From positions 1-64,000 of the forward strand of contig CAYNRU010000001.1 of assembly GCA_964399635.1 (NCBI GenBank): DNA of 64,000 nucleotides. Direction: 5' to 3'. This stretch comes from UBA4615 sp964399635. GTDB taxonomy: Bacteria > Pseudomonadota > Gammaproteobacteria > Burkholderiales > Burkholderiaceae_E. A program made the position numbers and the translations under genes. Positions 34,248 through 44,621 of this stretch are shown piece after piece. The notes beneath the pieces are model-generated. The model was not told the origin of the DNA. It was given only the letters and a program-made list of their open reading frames with translations, and searched no databases. Within the stretch, counting starts at the first letter, position 1, and each line of letters begins with the position of its first letter.

Positions 34248-35515
34248 GGTGTCTCGCCCGCGACCGTGTCGTTGGGCCGCACGCCCATCACCGACGCGTA
34301 CTGGGTCCAGAACCCCCGCATCGGAATTTCGCTCACCAGGATGCTGCTGGTCTCGATGGGCTCCACGCCGCCCATCTCGACGACCGAGTGCCGGTCCTTT
34401 CCGCTCGCGAGCATCTTGTGGACGAGTTCGATCGCTTCGCCGTCCTCCATCGAGATGAGTCCGCCCGGGCCGGCCAGGTTGGATTGCGCCAGCCGGTGGG
34501 CCGTCATGTCGGCGTCGTCGTCGGCGTACCCGTAGAAGGTCCAGAAGAGCTCGAACTCGCCGACGCCCTTGGGGCGGATCTGCCTGACGGCGAGGGAATT
34601 CCCGATCTGGTGGAACACGGCGTTGGGGAAGACCGCCATGATCGACAGGCCGACGCCGTCGCCGAACTCGTCCCGGTAAGCCAGGATCTCCGGCGCCTGC
34701 AGGCGGAACCCCTCCTGGTAGGTGCCCACGTCCTTGTGGGCGGTCGCGGCGTCCTCCTTGTCGGTGCCGCGCACGCTGAACGAGATGTTGTGGCCCTTGC
34801 CGGCGCTGATCCGGGTGCCGCCCTCGTGGGTGTTGCGGTAGATCCCGAAGGTCACCTGGAAGAGGTGAAGCAGCCCGCCGTGGTACGGATCCCGGGTGTT
34901 GTCCGCGTACAGCTTCCAGTTGCCCTGCACGCGCTGGCGCTCGTAGCCGAGGATGCGCAGCGGACGGGACATCAGGCGGTCGAGGTGCGTGCAGATCGGC
35001 GTGTCGAGGTAGTCCCGCAACGGCCCCGCCGCGTGGTCGAAGCTCCCGAAGACGACCCCCTTGTAGCACTCGACCCTGAGCGTGCGCAGGCCGTGGTCGG
35101 CTTTCCGGAAGGTGTTCGGCACGCCGCCGCGTCCGGCCACGCCCCGCATGAACGGCACGCCGATCAGCTGCCCCGAATGGTCGTACGACCACTGGTGGTA
35201 GATGCAGACATGGTCGGTGGCGTTGCCGTGGTGCTTGCGGCAGACCGCGGCGCCGCGATGCGCGCACCGGTTGACGAAGGCGTGCACGACGCCGGTCTTG
35301 TCGCGGTTGACGACGACCTCGGTGTCGCCGACGAAGACGACCCGGTAGTCGCCCGGCTCGGGGATCTCCGCCTCGAGCGCGAGATAGGCCCACACCGGGC
35401 CGCGGAAGAGTTTCTCCTGCTCCTGCTCGTAGACGTCCGGATCGGAGTAGATCCCGTAGGGAATCCGGGTGAAGTCGGCGCGTGGCCAGGCGTACTGGTT
35501 GACGGGTTCGTCCAT
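34244..35515 (-). CDS. Rieske oxygenase large (alpha) subunit, pair 1
   Basis: A 423-residue catalytic subunit. The Rieske ligands are Cys84/His86 and Cys104/His107; the mononuclear iron ligands are Asp209-P-Y-His212-x4-His217, the standard DxYHxxxxH. It is homologous to pair 2 along its whole length, but the two have clearly diverged, so they likely act on different substrates or positions. The ATG at 35515 is preferred over the ATG at 35524, because GGAGAG is 9 bases before it and only 0 before the other. The pair has no adjacent reductase. Confidence 0.92.
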   Translation of the reverse strand: MDEPVNQYAWPRADFTRIPYGIYSDPDVYEQEQEKLFRGPVWAYLALEAEIPEPGDYRVVFVGDTEVVVNRDKTGVVHAFVNRCAHRGAAVCRKHHGNATDHVCIYHQWSYDHSGQLIGVPFMRGVAGRGGVPNTFRKADHGLRTLRVECYKGVVFGSFDHAAGPLRDYLDTPICTHLDRLMSRPLRILGYERQRVQGNWKLYADNTRDPYHGGLLHLFQVTFGIYRNTHEGGTRISAGKGHNISFSVRGTDKEDAATAHKDVGTYQEGFRLQAPEILAYRDEFGDGVGLSIMAVFPNAVFHQIGNSLAVRQIRPKGVGEFELFWTFYGYADDDADMTAHRLAQSNLAGPGGLISMEDGEAIELVHKMLASGKDRHSVVEMGGVEPIETSSILVSEIPMRGFWTQYASVMGVRPNDTVAGETP

Positions 35516-35581
35516 GGGTCTCATCTCTCCGGATGCCGTACGGGGCGGCGACGGTCGGTCGGCACGACGCGCGCTCCCATG

Positions 35582-36418
35582 TCAGGTCGGCCCGAAGGCG
35601 CGCGCGGCGAAGTCGGCGAGCAGCGGGTTGAACGCGTCGGCCCGCTCCCAGTACGGCGCATGGCCGGCGCCCTCGATCAGCGTCGGGGCGGGCAGGCCCA
35701 GGAGGCGGTGTGCGTCGTGCGCGATCTTCACCGGCACCGCCTCGTCGAGCGCACCCCACACGATGGAGACGGGCAGGCGCATCGACAGCGCCTTCAGGCG
35801 GTCCCCGATCACGTCGCTCTGCGGCTGGTTCACCAGGCATTCGCCGAGTCGCTCGAACGACACCTTCGCGCCGGCGGAATTGTTGATCATGAACTCCTCG
35901 CGCTCGAAGCCGGGGGTGATCCCGTCGTGGATCTTCATCACGAACGCGAGCTTGCGCCGGATCGCCTCGAGCGAGGTCTCGGCCACCGAGGCCCGGATCG
36001 CGGCGGCCACGGCGGGGTCGAGCGGAAACAGGCCGAGGGTGCCGATCAGCATCAGGCCGCGGACGTCGATGCCGCCGTTCAGGGCGACCTGGCCCAGCAC
36101 GTGGCCTCCCAGCGACGTGCCGACCAGGACGGTCTCGCCCAGGCCCAGCTCCTTCGCCACCGCGGTGACGTAGTCGGCCATCGCGTGCACGTCGGCCGGC
36201 AGCCCCGGGCCCTTGTCGGCGAGGCCGTGGCCGGGCAGGTCGATCGCGACGCAGCGCCATCCCCGGTCGGCCATCGGGCCGAGGTTGCGACGCCAGCGGT
36301 CCGCCCGCGCGCCGAGGCCGTGCACGAACAGCAGGCTGCGCTCGCCCGCTCCGGCTTCGAGGACCCGCGTGCGGATACCCTGGGCGACCAGCGGGTAGTT
36401 GACGATCTCGAACGACAT
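35582..36418 (-). CDS. Alpha/beta hydrolase (MhpC-like)
   Basis: A 278-residue alpha/beta hydrolase. It has LLFVHGLGARADRW (oxyanion hole), nucleophile elbow VGTSLGGHVLG with Ser near residue 102, acidic residue in the ALDEAVPV strand and catalytic His in EGAGHAPYWE. Members of this branch include C-C bond hydrolases of aromatic breakdown and esterases. In this locus it could open the lactone or ester made by the monooxygenase, or cleave a ring-fission product, but no ring-cleavage dioxygenase is present. Confidence 0.87.
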   Translation of the reverse strand: MSFEIVNYPLVAQGIRTRVLEAGAGERSLLFVHGLGARADRWRRNLGPMADRGWRCVAIDLPGHGLADKGPGLPADVHAMADYVTAVAKELGLGETVLVGTSLGGHVLGQVALNGGIDVRGLMLIGTLGLFPLDPAVAAAIRASVAETSLEAIRRKLAFVMKIHDGITPGFEREEFMINNSAGAKVSFERLGECLVNQPQSDVIGDRLKALSMRLPVSIVWGALDEAVPVKIAHDAHRLLGLPAPTLIEGAGHAPYWERADAFNPLLADFAARAFGPT

Positions 36419-36482
36419 GTGGCGGTGCTCCTGTTCGTGCGGGCGGCGGCGGGTGCGTCGGGGACGTGCGCCGCCCTGCGGG

Positions 36483-36875
36483 TCAGCCCGGGATGCCCAC
36501 GACCGCCTCGATCTCGACCTTCATGCCGGGGATCGCCAGTCGGCTGACCTCGAACAGCGTGCTGGCGGGTCGGGCCGAGCCGAAGTACTTCTGACGGACC
36601 GGATTGATCTTGTGACGGTCCTCGATGTCCGTCAGGAGCACGGTGACCTTCAGGATGTCCTTGAAGCCCGCGCCGGCGGCCTCGAGGATCTGCGCCATCG
36701 CCTGGAAGATCGCCTCGGTCTGCGCTGCGGGGTCGTCGCCGCCGATCACCTTCAGCTTCTCGTCCAGGGGCGCGATGCCCGAGATGAACAGCAGGTTGCC
36801 GAAGCGCACCGCGTCGCAGTAATGGCTGATCGGCGGGTTCAGGCCGGGAATCGAGAACTCCTGTCGTTGCGTCAT
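36483..36875 (-). CDS. RidA-family protein
   Basis: A 130-residue YjgF/YER057c/UK114 protein. RidA members hydrolyse reactive enamine and imine intermediates or related compounds, usually as trimers. It has FGNLLFISGIAPLD, VTVLLTDIEDRHKIN and the C-terminal VEIEAVVGIPG. The Arg-x-x-x-x active pocket of true RidA (RxxxA/V near residue 105) reads ARPASTLFEV, in keeping with an active protein. Its ATG overlaps the stop of the GntR gene, so regulator and RidA are co-translated. Its presence hints that the pathway contains a nitrogen-bearing intermediate (inference). Confidence 0.88.
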   Translation of the reverse strand: MTQRQEFSIPGLNPPISHYCDAVRFGNLLFISGIAPLDEKLKVIGGDDPAAQTEAIFQAMAQILEAAGAGFKDILKVTVLLTDIEDRHKINPVRQKYFGSARPASTLFEVSRLAIPGMKVEIEAVVGIPG

Positions 36876-37624
36876 CGTGTGCTCCTCGTGTCTGTGTTGT
36901 TGGTATTGGGGTTTGGCTCGGGGGAGCCGACCTGCCGCGCCTCGAGGAAGGCGAGCACGCCGGTCGCCACGCACTCGATGTGCTCGCGTACCGCCCGGGC
37001 GGCACGGTCCGGGTCGCGGCTCGCGATCGCGGTGAGCAGGCTCTGGTGCTCGTAGCCGGGCATCTCGGTGTGGTGGTAGATGTCGATGTACAGGCGCAGG
37101 TAGGGGTGGATCGCCTCGCGCATGCGCCGGATCTCGGCCGACAGCCGGGGCATCCGCGCGAACTGGTAGATCCGGTCGTGGAAGGCCTCGTGCCGGACGA
37201 TCCACTGCTTGGGGTCGCCGCGGACGCGCTCCATGCGCCTGAGCAGCAGCTCGAACTCGTCGAGTGCGTCCTCGTGCAGGCGCTGGGCGGCCTCGGATGC
37301 GGCGAGCATCTCGAGCGAGATGCGGATCTTGAACAACTCGCGGACGTCGTCGACCGTCAGGGTCGTCACGACCACGCCCCGGTTGGGGGAGATCGTCACC
37401 AGGCCTTCGACGTCCAGCCTGTGGAAGGCCTCGCGCACCGGCGTGCGGCTGACCCCCAGCAGGGCGCCGATCTCGACCGGGTTGAACCGCATGCCGCCCG
37501 CGAACTCGCCCGAGAGGATCTTGGTCTTCAGGTGCTCATAGACCTCGTCCTGGGCGGTGAGGTGGCGAGTGGCCGCGGGTGTGTCGAGCGACGCCCCGCC
37601 GAGTGCGGACCCGGGGAGCGTCAC
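36872..37624 (-). CDS. GntR-family (FCD-type) regulator
   Basis: A 250-residue regulator. The winged helix-turn-helix spans about residues 24-92 (LKTKILSGEFAGG, then GVSRTPVREAFHRLDVEGLV), and the ligand-binding FCD domain follows, with metal-type residues in RHEAFHDRIYQFA and the HIECVA end. FCD regulators usually repress the genes around them until a small organic acid binds. It is the first gene of the minus-strand locus and has a -10 hexamer and a 10-bp palindrome just upstream, so it likely represses its own transcription and that of the genes after it. Confidence 0.92.
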   Translation of the reverse strand: MTLPGSALGGASLDTPAATRHLTAQDEVYEHLKTKILSGEFAGGMRFNPVEIGALLGVSRTPVREAFHRLDVEGLVTISPNRGVVVTTLTVDDVRELFKIRISLEMLAASEAAQRLHEDALDEFELLLRRMERVRGDPKQWIVRHEAFHDRIYQFARMPRLSAEIRRMREAIHPYLRLYIDIYHHTEMPGYEHQSLLTAIASRDPDRAARAVREHIECVATGVLAFLEARQVGSPEPNPNTNNTDTRSTR

Positions 37625-37688
37625 CGCTGCGATGCCGGGCTGGGTGAGCGTTGAGGGCGCATCGTATGCCGTGGGGCCGAGGGGATAA

Positions 37689-37731
37689 GTGTATACACGG
37701 ATATTCTAACCAGTCGGCGTGTCGCCGTCGA
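37689..37731 (-). promoter_or_regulatory. GntR promoter with palindromic operator
   Basis: On the minus strand TAGAAT (37703-37708) is a good -10 and TCGACG (37726-37731) a weak -35, with a 17-base spacer. The perfect 10-bp palindrome GTGTATACAC (37689-37698) follows the -10 and covers the expected start point. Similar TGTATACA cores are bound by FCD-type GntR proteins, so self-repression is likely. Confidence 0.55.
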
Positions 37732-37827
37732 CCCCGCGCAGAAGCCGGGAACGTCCGGCGTCGAGGTTGGCGCGGGGCCGCGTTTAGAGGCTTTGCTCCA
37801 GAACCCCCTGCACCCGTTCCCCTCCGA

Positions 37828-37864
37828 TTGACAAAGGACGCTCCGTCCGAAATAGTACGATCGT
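37828..37864 (+). promoter_or_regulatory. TetR promoter and likely operator
   Basis: TTGACA (37828-37833) is a consensus -35; after exactly 17 bases comes AATAGT (37851-37856), a 4-of-6 -10. The palindrome ACGATCGT (37857-37864) lies right behind it, inside the longer GTACGATCGTTCG. ACGAACGATCGTTCG-like sites are typical for TetR regulators of fatty-acid genes, so this is probably the autoregulatory operator. Confidence 0.55.
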
Positions 37865-37889
37865 TCGTTCTTTTTGAGTGACCTGTCCC

Positions 37890-38531
37890 ATGCGCAAAGG
37901 TGAGCAGACCCGCTCCGCGATCGTGGCCGCAGCCTGCGAGCTGGCCGCGCGCGACGGGCTGGAGGGCCTGACCATCGGCGCGCTCGCCGAGCGGATGCAG
38001 ATGTCCAAGAGCGGCGTGTTCGCGCACTTCGGATCCCGCGAGGACCTGCAGATCGCGGTCCTCAAGGCCTACGAGCGGCGCTTCGTGGAAGACGTGCTGG
38101 TGCCGGGCCTCGAGGCGCCGCGCGGGCTGCGCCGGCTGCGGGCGATCTTCGGGCACTGGCTCGAGCACACCGCGGTCGAGGCGGCCAGCGCCTGCATCTG
38201 GATCTCGGGCGCCACCGAGTACGACGACCGGCCGGGCCCGGTCCGCGACGAGCTGGTCGGCATGGTCCGCTCGTGGCAGCGCGAGCTGGTGCGCGCGATA
38301 CAGCAGGCGATCGAGACCGGCGAGCTGCGCGCCGACACCGACCCGAGCGACCTCGTCTTCGACCTCTATGGCGTGATCCTGGTGCTGCACCACGACGCCC
38401 GCCTGCTCGACAGCCCGGATGCGCTGACGCGCGCGCGTCGGGCCTTCGAGCGGCTCGTCTCGACCTATCTGGCGCCCGCGGGCGCCAGGCCGGCCCGGAC
38501 ATCGACGCGCGCCGCGCTTCCGACGTCCTGA
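37890..38531 (+). CDS. TetR-family regulator of beta-oxidation operon
   Basis: A 213-residue TetR repressor. The helix-turn-helix is in residues about 22-50 (LTIGALAERMQMSKSGVFAHFGSRE) and the C-terminal half is the TetR_C ligand domain. ATG at 37890 gives the standard N-terminus MRKGEQTRSAIVAAA; a GTG at 37878 would add four residues. It is 61 bases upstream of the acyl-CoA dehydrogenase gene and likely responds to an acyl-CoA, as its homologues do in Burkholderiales beta-oxidation clusters (family knowledge). Confidence 0.9.
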   Translation: MRKGEQTRSAIVAAACELAARDGLEGLTIGALAERMQMSKSGVFAHFGSREDLQIAVLKAYERRFVEDVLVPGLEAPRGLRRLRAIFGHWLEHTAVEAASACIWISGATEYDDRPGPVRDELVGMVRSWQRELVRAIQQAIETGELRADTDPSDLVFDLYGVILVLHHDARLLDSPDALTRARRAFERLVSTYLAPAGARPARTSTRAALPTS

Positions 38532-38592
38532 GCCGGCCCGCAACGACCTTTCTACCCATTCCCTCAGACCCGACCATCCCAGGAGCAGACAG

Positions 38593-40389
<1,797 letters not shown>

Positions 40390-40442
40390 TGCCCCGCGCG
40401 AGCATCACCTTAACGACCATGTCCCACACCAGGAGACCCACG

Positions 40443-40895
40443 ATGCGCACCCTCCTTCGCAGCGCCGCGTTCGGCGCGATGCTCGCCGGCCTGCTGGCTC
40501 CCGCCGGCCAGGCGCTCGCCCAGACCGCCTCGCCGGTCGGCCTGTGGCGGAGCATCGACGACGAGACCAAGAGCCCCAAGGCCCTGATCCGCATCGCGGA
40601 CCAGGGCGGCACGCTGGTCGGGCGCATCGAGAAGATCCTGACCGACAAGACCGAGGCCGTCTGCGAGAAGTGTACCGACGAGCGCAAGGACAAGCCCGTG
40701 CAGGGCATGACCATCCTCACCGGCCTGAAGAAGGACGGCGACGAATGGTCGGGCGGCGAGATCCTCGATCCCAACAACGGCAAGGTCTACAAGGCCCGCG
40801 TGAAGCTCGCCGACGGCGGGCGCAGGCTCGACGTGCGCGGCTTCGTCGGCGTCGCGTTGCTCGGCCGCACGCAGACCTGGGTGCGCGAGCCCTGA
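40443..40895 (+). CDS. DUF2147 secreted protein
   Basis: A 150-residue exported protein. Residues 1-27 form a signal peptide (cut after ALAQ or QALA). The mature part has the DUF2147 pattern: SPVGLWRSIDDETKSPKALIRI, VGRIEKILTDKT with a CEKC pair, then WSGGEILDPNNGKVYKARV and LDVRGFVGVALLGRTQTWVR. Function is not known for the family. It is embedded between acyl-CoA dehydrogenase and the multifunctional enzyme, an arrangement shared with many beta-proteobacteria, so it may help lipid handling at the cell envelope. Confidence 0.88.
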   Translation: MRTLLRSAAFGAMLAGLLAPAGQALAQTASPVGLWRSIDDETKSPKALIRIADQGGTLVGRIEKILTDKTEAVCEKCTDERKDKPVQGMTILTGLKKDGDEWSGGEILDPNNGKVYKARVKLADGGRRLDVRGFVGVALLGRTQTWVREP

Positions 40896-40939
40896 ACGGC
40901 GCCGCCCGCGCTGCCCCCCAAGACAATCCTGGAGAACCC

Positions 40940-43348
40940 ATGAGTCAATTCATCGTGCGCAAGGTCGCGGTGCTCGGCGCCGGCGTGATGGGCGCGCAGA
41001 TCGCCGCCCACCTGGTCAACGCGCGGGTCGACGTGCTGCTGTTCGACCTGCCGGCCAAGGACGGCGACGCCAGCGGCATCGCCCGCAAGGCGATCGAAGG
41101 TCTGAAGAAGCTCAACCCGGCGCCGCTCGGCCACCCCGATCTCGCGAGCTTCATCGTGCCGGCCAACTACGGCTCGGACCTGGAGCTGCTGCGCGGCTGC
41201 GACCTGGTGATCGAGGCGATCGCCGAGCGGATGGACTGGAAGCACGACCTGTACCGCAAGGTCGCGCCCTTCATCGCGCCGCATGCGATCTTCGCGTCCA
41301 ACACCTCGGGCCTGTCGATCGGCGGGCTGTCCGAGGGCTTCGACGCGGGCCTGAAGCAGCGCTTCTGCGGCGTGCACTTTTTCAACCCGCCGCGCTACAT
41401 GCATCTCGCGGAGCTGATCGCAACGCCGGCGACCGATCCCGCCATCCTCGACGCGCTCGAGACCTTCCTCACCACCACGCTCGGCAAGGGCGTGGTGCGC
41501 GCCAAGGACACGCCCAACTTCATCGGCAACCGGATCGGCATCTTCGGGATGCTGGCCACGATCGCCGAGGCCGCGAAGTTCGGCCTGTCGGTCGACGTGG
41601 TCGACGACCTGACCGGCGAGAAGATGGGCCGCGCCAAGTCGGGCACCTTCCGCACCGCGGACGTGGTGGGCCTGGACACGATGGGCCACGTGATCAGGAC
41701 GATGCAGGACACCCTGAAGGGCGATCCGTTCGAGGCGGTCTACGCGACGCCGCCGGTGCTCGCAGCGCTGCTCGCCAAGGGAGCACTCGGCCAGAAGGTC
41801 GGGGCGGGCTTCTACCGCAAGCAGGGCAAGGAGATCCAGCGGGTCGACCCGGACAAGGGCGACTACGTGCCCGCCGGCGGCAAGGCCGACGAGACGGTCG
41901 CGCGGATCCTGAAGAAGAAGGACGCGGGCGAGCGGATCCGGCTGCTGCGCGCATCGACGAGCCCGCAGGCGCAGTTCGTGTGGGCCATCCTGCGCGACAG
42001 CTGGCAGTACGCCGCGATCAACCTGGCGTCCATCGCCGACAGCGCGCGCGACGTCGATCTTGCGATGCGCTGGGGCTTCGGCATGAGGGAGGGCCCGTTC
42101 GAGGCCTGGCAGGCGGCGGGCTGGAAGGAGGTCGCCACCTGGATCCAGGAGGACATCGACGCGGGCCGCGCGCTCGCGCCCGTGCCGCTGCCGGCCTGGG
42201 TGTTCGACGGCCCGGTCGCCGAGCGCGGCGGCCCGCACCAGGCCGACGGCTCGTGGTCGCCGGCGCGCGGGGCCTTCGTGGGCCGCTCGACGCTGCCGGT
42301 CTATGCGCGCCAGCTGTTTCGCGCGACGCTGCGCGGCGAGAACGCGCCCGATCCGCGCACGGCGGGCGTCACGGTGCACGAGGACGACTCGGTGCGGCTG
42401 TGGACGCTCGAGGGCGACGGTGTCGACGACGTGCTGATCATGTCGCTCAAGACCAAGGTCCATGCGATCGGGCCCGGCGTGATCGAAGGGCTGCACATGG
42501 CCGTCGATCGCGCCGAGCGCGACTTCAGGGGCCTGGTGATCTGGTCGCCCGACGAGCCGTTCTCGTACGGCGCCGATCTGCAGGCGACGCTGCCGCTGTT
42601 CATGTCGGGCGGCGCCAAGGCGCTCGAGCCGATCGTCAAGCGGCTGCAGGACGCGGTGCTGCGGCTGCGCTACGCGCAGGTGCCCACCGTCGCCGCGGTC
42701 GCGGGCATGGCGCTGGGCGGCGGCTGCGAGCTGGCCGTCTACTGCAACCGGCGGGTGGCGACCCTCGAGAGCTACATGGGGCTGGTCGAGGTCGGCGTCG
42801 GACTGGTGCCGGCGGGCGGCGGGCTCGCCTACGGCGCGCGCCGCGCGGCCGAGGAGAGCCGGGCCGCGCCCGACGCCTACCTGATGGACTTCCTCAAGAA
42901 GTACTTCATGGCCGCGGCCACCGCGCAGGTCGGCCGCTCGGCGATCGAGGCGCAGTCGATGGGCTACCTGCTCGAGGACGACCGCATCGTGTTCAACGCC
43001 CACGAGCTGCTGTACACCGCGGTGCGGGAGGCCCGCGCGATGCACGATGCCGGCTGGCGACCGGCGCGCCGCGCGACCTTCCGCGTGGCGGGCCGCGCCG
43101 GCATCGCCACCATCACCGCGCAGCTGGTCAACATGCGCGACGGCGGCTTCATCAGCGCGCACGACTTCCACCTGGGCCGCACGATCGCCGAGGTGATGTG
43201 CGGCGGCGACGTCGAGCCGGGCTCGATGGTCGACGAGGCGTGGGTGATGGCCCTGGAGCGCAAGGCGTTCATGAGCCTGCTCACGCACCCCAAGACCCAG
43301 GAGCGGGTCATGGGCCTGATGCAGACCGGCAAGCCGGTCCGGAACTGA
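40940..43348 (+). CDS. 3-hydroxyacyl-CoA dehydrogenase / enoyl-CoA hydratase fusion (FadB/FadJ-like)
   Basis: An 802-residue bifunctional enzyme with the domain order opposite to E. coli FadB: the NAD domain comes first (GAGVMGAQIAAHL, residues 11-23, and GVHFFNPPRYMHLAE), two dehydrogenase C-domains follow, and the crotonase domain lies at about 490-720. The crotonase part keeps both catalytic Glu residues (GGGCELAVYC and LVEVGVGLVPAGGG). It hydrates trans-2-enoyl-CoA and oxidises the 3-hydroxy product. GGAGAA 5 bases before the ATG at 40940 fixes the start. It is followed at 23 bases by the thiolase. Confidence 0.93.
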   Translation: MSQFIVRKVAVLGAGVMGAQIAAHLVNARVDVLLFDLPAKDGDASGIARKAIEGLKKLNPAPLGHPDLASFIVPANYGSDLELLRGCDLVIEAIAERMDWKHDLYRKVAPFIAPHAIFASNTSGLSIGGLSEGFDAGLKQRFCGVHFFNPPRYMHLAELIATPATDPAILDALETFLTTTLGKGVVRAKDTPNFIGNRIGIFGMLATIAEAAKFGLSVDVVDDLTGEKMGRAKSGTFRTADVVGLDTMGHVIRTMQDTLKGDPFEAVYATPPVLAALLAKGALGQKVGAGFYRKQGKEIQRVDPDKGDYVPAGGKADETVARILKKKDAGERIRLLRASTSPQAQFVWAILRDSWQYAAINLASIADSARDVDLAMRWGFGMREGPFEAWQAAGWKEVATWIQEDIDAGRALAPVPLPAWVFDGPVAERGGPHQADGSWSPARGAFVGRSTLPVYARQLFRATLRGENAPDPRTAGVTVHEDDSVRLWTLEGDGVDDVLIMSLKTKVHAIGPGVIEGLHMAVDRAERDFRGLVIWSPDEPFSYGADLQATLPLFMSGGAKALEPIVKRLQDAVLRLRYAQVPTVAAVAGMALGGGCELAVYCNRRVATLESYMGLVEVGVGLVPAGGGLAYGARRAAEESRAAPDAYLMDFLKKYFMAAATAQVGRSAIEAQSMGYLLEDDRIVFNAHELLYTAVREARAMHDAGWRPARRATFRVAGRAGIATITAQLVNMRDGGFISAHDFHLGRTIAEVMCGGDVEPGSMVDEAWVMALERKAFMSLLTHPKTQERVMGLMQTGKPVRN

Positions 43349-43371
43349 ACGGGCCACACGGAGCAACCGAC

Positions 43372-44571
43372 ATGAGCAAGCAAGTTCAAGACGCCTACAT
43401 CGTCGCGGCCACGCGCACGCCGATCGGCAAGGCGCCCAAGGGGGCGTTTCGCAACGTGCGCCCCGACGACCTGCTGGTCCGCGCGCTGCAGGCCGCACTG
43501 GCCCAGGTGCCCTCGCTCGACCCGAAGACGATCGAGGACGCGATCGTGGGCTGCGCGATCCCCGAGGCCGAGCAGGGCCTGAACGTGGCCCGCATCGGCG
43601 CGCTGCTGGCGGGGCTGCCCCAGAGCGTGGGCGGCGTGACCGTCAACCGCTTCTGCGCGTCGGGGCTGACCGCGCTCGCGATGGCGGCCGACCGGATCCG
43701 CGTCGGCGAGGCCGAGGTGATGATCGCCGCCGGCGTCGAGTCGATGAGCATGGTCCCGATGATGGGCAACAAGCCCTCGATCAACATGCGGGTCTTCGAG
43801 CGCGACGAGAACCTCGGCATCGCCTATGGCATGGGCATGACCGCCGAGAAGGTCGCCAGCCAGTGGAAGGTCTCGCGCGAGGACCAGGACGCGTTCGCGG
43901 TGGAGTCGCACCGCCGCGCGCTCGCCGCCCAGGCCGCCGGCCAGTTCGCCGACGAGACCTGCCCGGTCGAGGTGGTGGAGCGCATCCCCAACCTCGCCAC
44001 CGGCGAGATCGACCTGCGCACGCGCACGGTGAGCGTCGACGAAGGCCCGCGCCCCGACACCTCGATGGAGGGGCTCGCCCGGCTGCGCGCGGTGTTCGCG
44101 GCCAAGGGCAGCGTGACCGCGGGCAACAGCTCGCAGACCTCCGACGGCGCCGGTGCGCTGATCGTGGTGTCCGAGCGCATCCTGAAGCAGTTCGACCTGA
44201 AGCCGCTGGCGCGTTTCGTGTCGTTCGCGGTGCGCGGTGTGCCGCCCGAGATCATGGGCATCGGACCCAAGGAGGCGATCCCGGCCGCGCTGAAGGCGGC
44301 CGGCCTGTCGCTCGAGGACATCGGCTGGATCGAGCTGAACGAGGCCTTCGCCGCCCAGGCGCTGGCGGTCGCCCGCGACCTCGGTCTGGACCCCGCGCGG
44401 GTCAACCCGATGGGCGGCGCGATCGCACTCGGCCATCCGCTCGGCGCGACCGGCGCGATCCGGGCGGCCACCGTGGTGCACGCGCTGCGCCGCCACCAGC
44501 TGAAGTACGGCATGGTGACGATGTGCGTGGGCACCGGCATGGGGGCGGCGGGCATCCTCGAGCGGATGTGA
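43372..44571 (+). CDS. Acetyl-CoA acyltransferase (thiolase)
   Basis: A 399-residue degradative thiolase that releases acetyl-CoA from 3-ketoacyl-CoA. The nucleophilic Cys is in VNRFCASGL (near residue 90), the general-base His in GGAIALGHPLGATG, and the second Cys in MCVGTGMGAAGI. GGAGCAACCGACATG gives the ribosome-binding site. It completes the cycle with the acyl-CoA dehydrogenase and FadB-like enzyme, and is the last gene of the operon. Confidence 0.94.
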   Translation: MSKQVQDAYIVAATRTPIGKAPKGAFRNVRPDDLLVRALQAALAQVPSLDPKTIEDAIVGCAIPEAEQGLNVARIGALLAGLPQSVGGVTVNRFCASGLTALAMAADRIRVGEAEVMIAAGVESMSMVPMMGNKPSINMRVFERDENLGIAYGMGMTAEKVASQWKVSREDQDAFAVESHRRALAAQAAGQFADETCPVEVVERIPNLATGEIDLRTRTVSVDEGPRPDTSMEGLARLRAVFAAKGSVTAGNSSQTSDGAGALIVVSERILKQFDLKPLARFVSFAVRGVPPEIMGIGPKEAIPAALKAAGLSLEDIGWIELNEAFAAQALAVARDLGLDPARVNPMGGAIALGHPLGATGAIRAATVVHALRRHQLKYGMVTMCVGTGMGAAGILERM

Positions 44572-44621
44572 CCGGCGCGCCGCCCGCGGTCGTCCGCAGG
44601 GCGGCCGCGGCGCGTGCCCGA

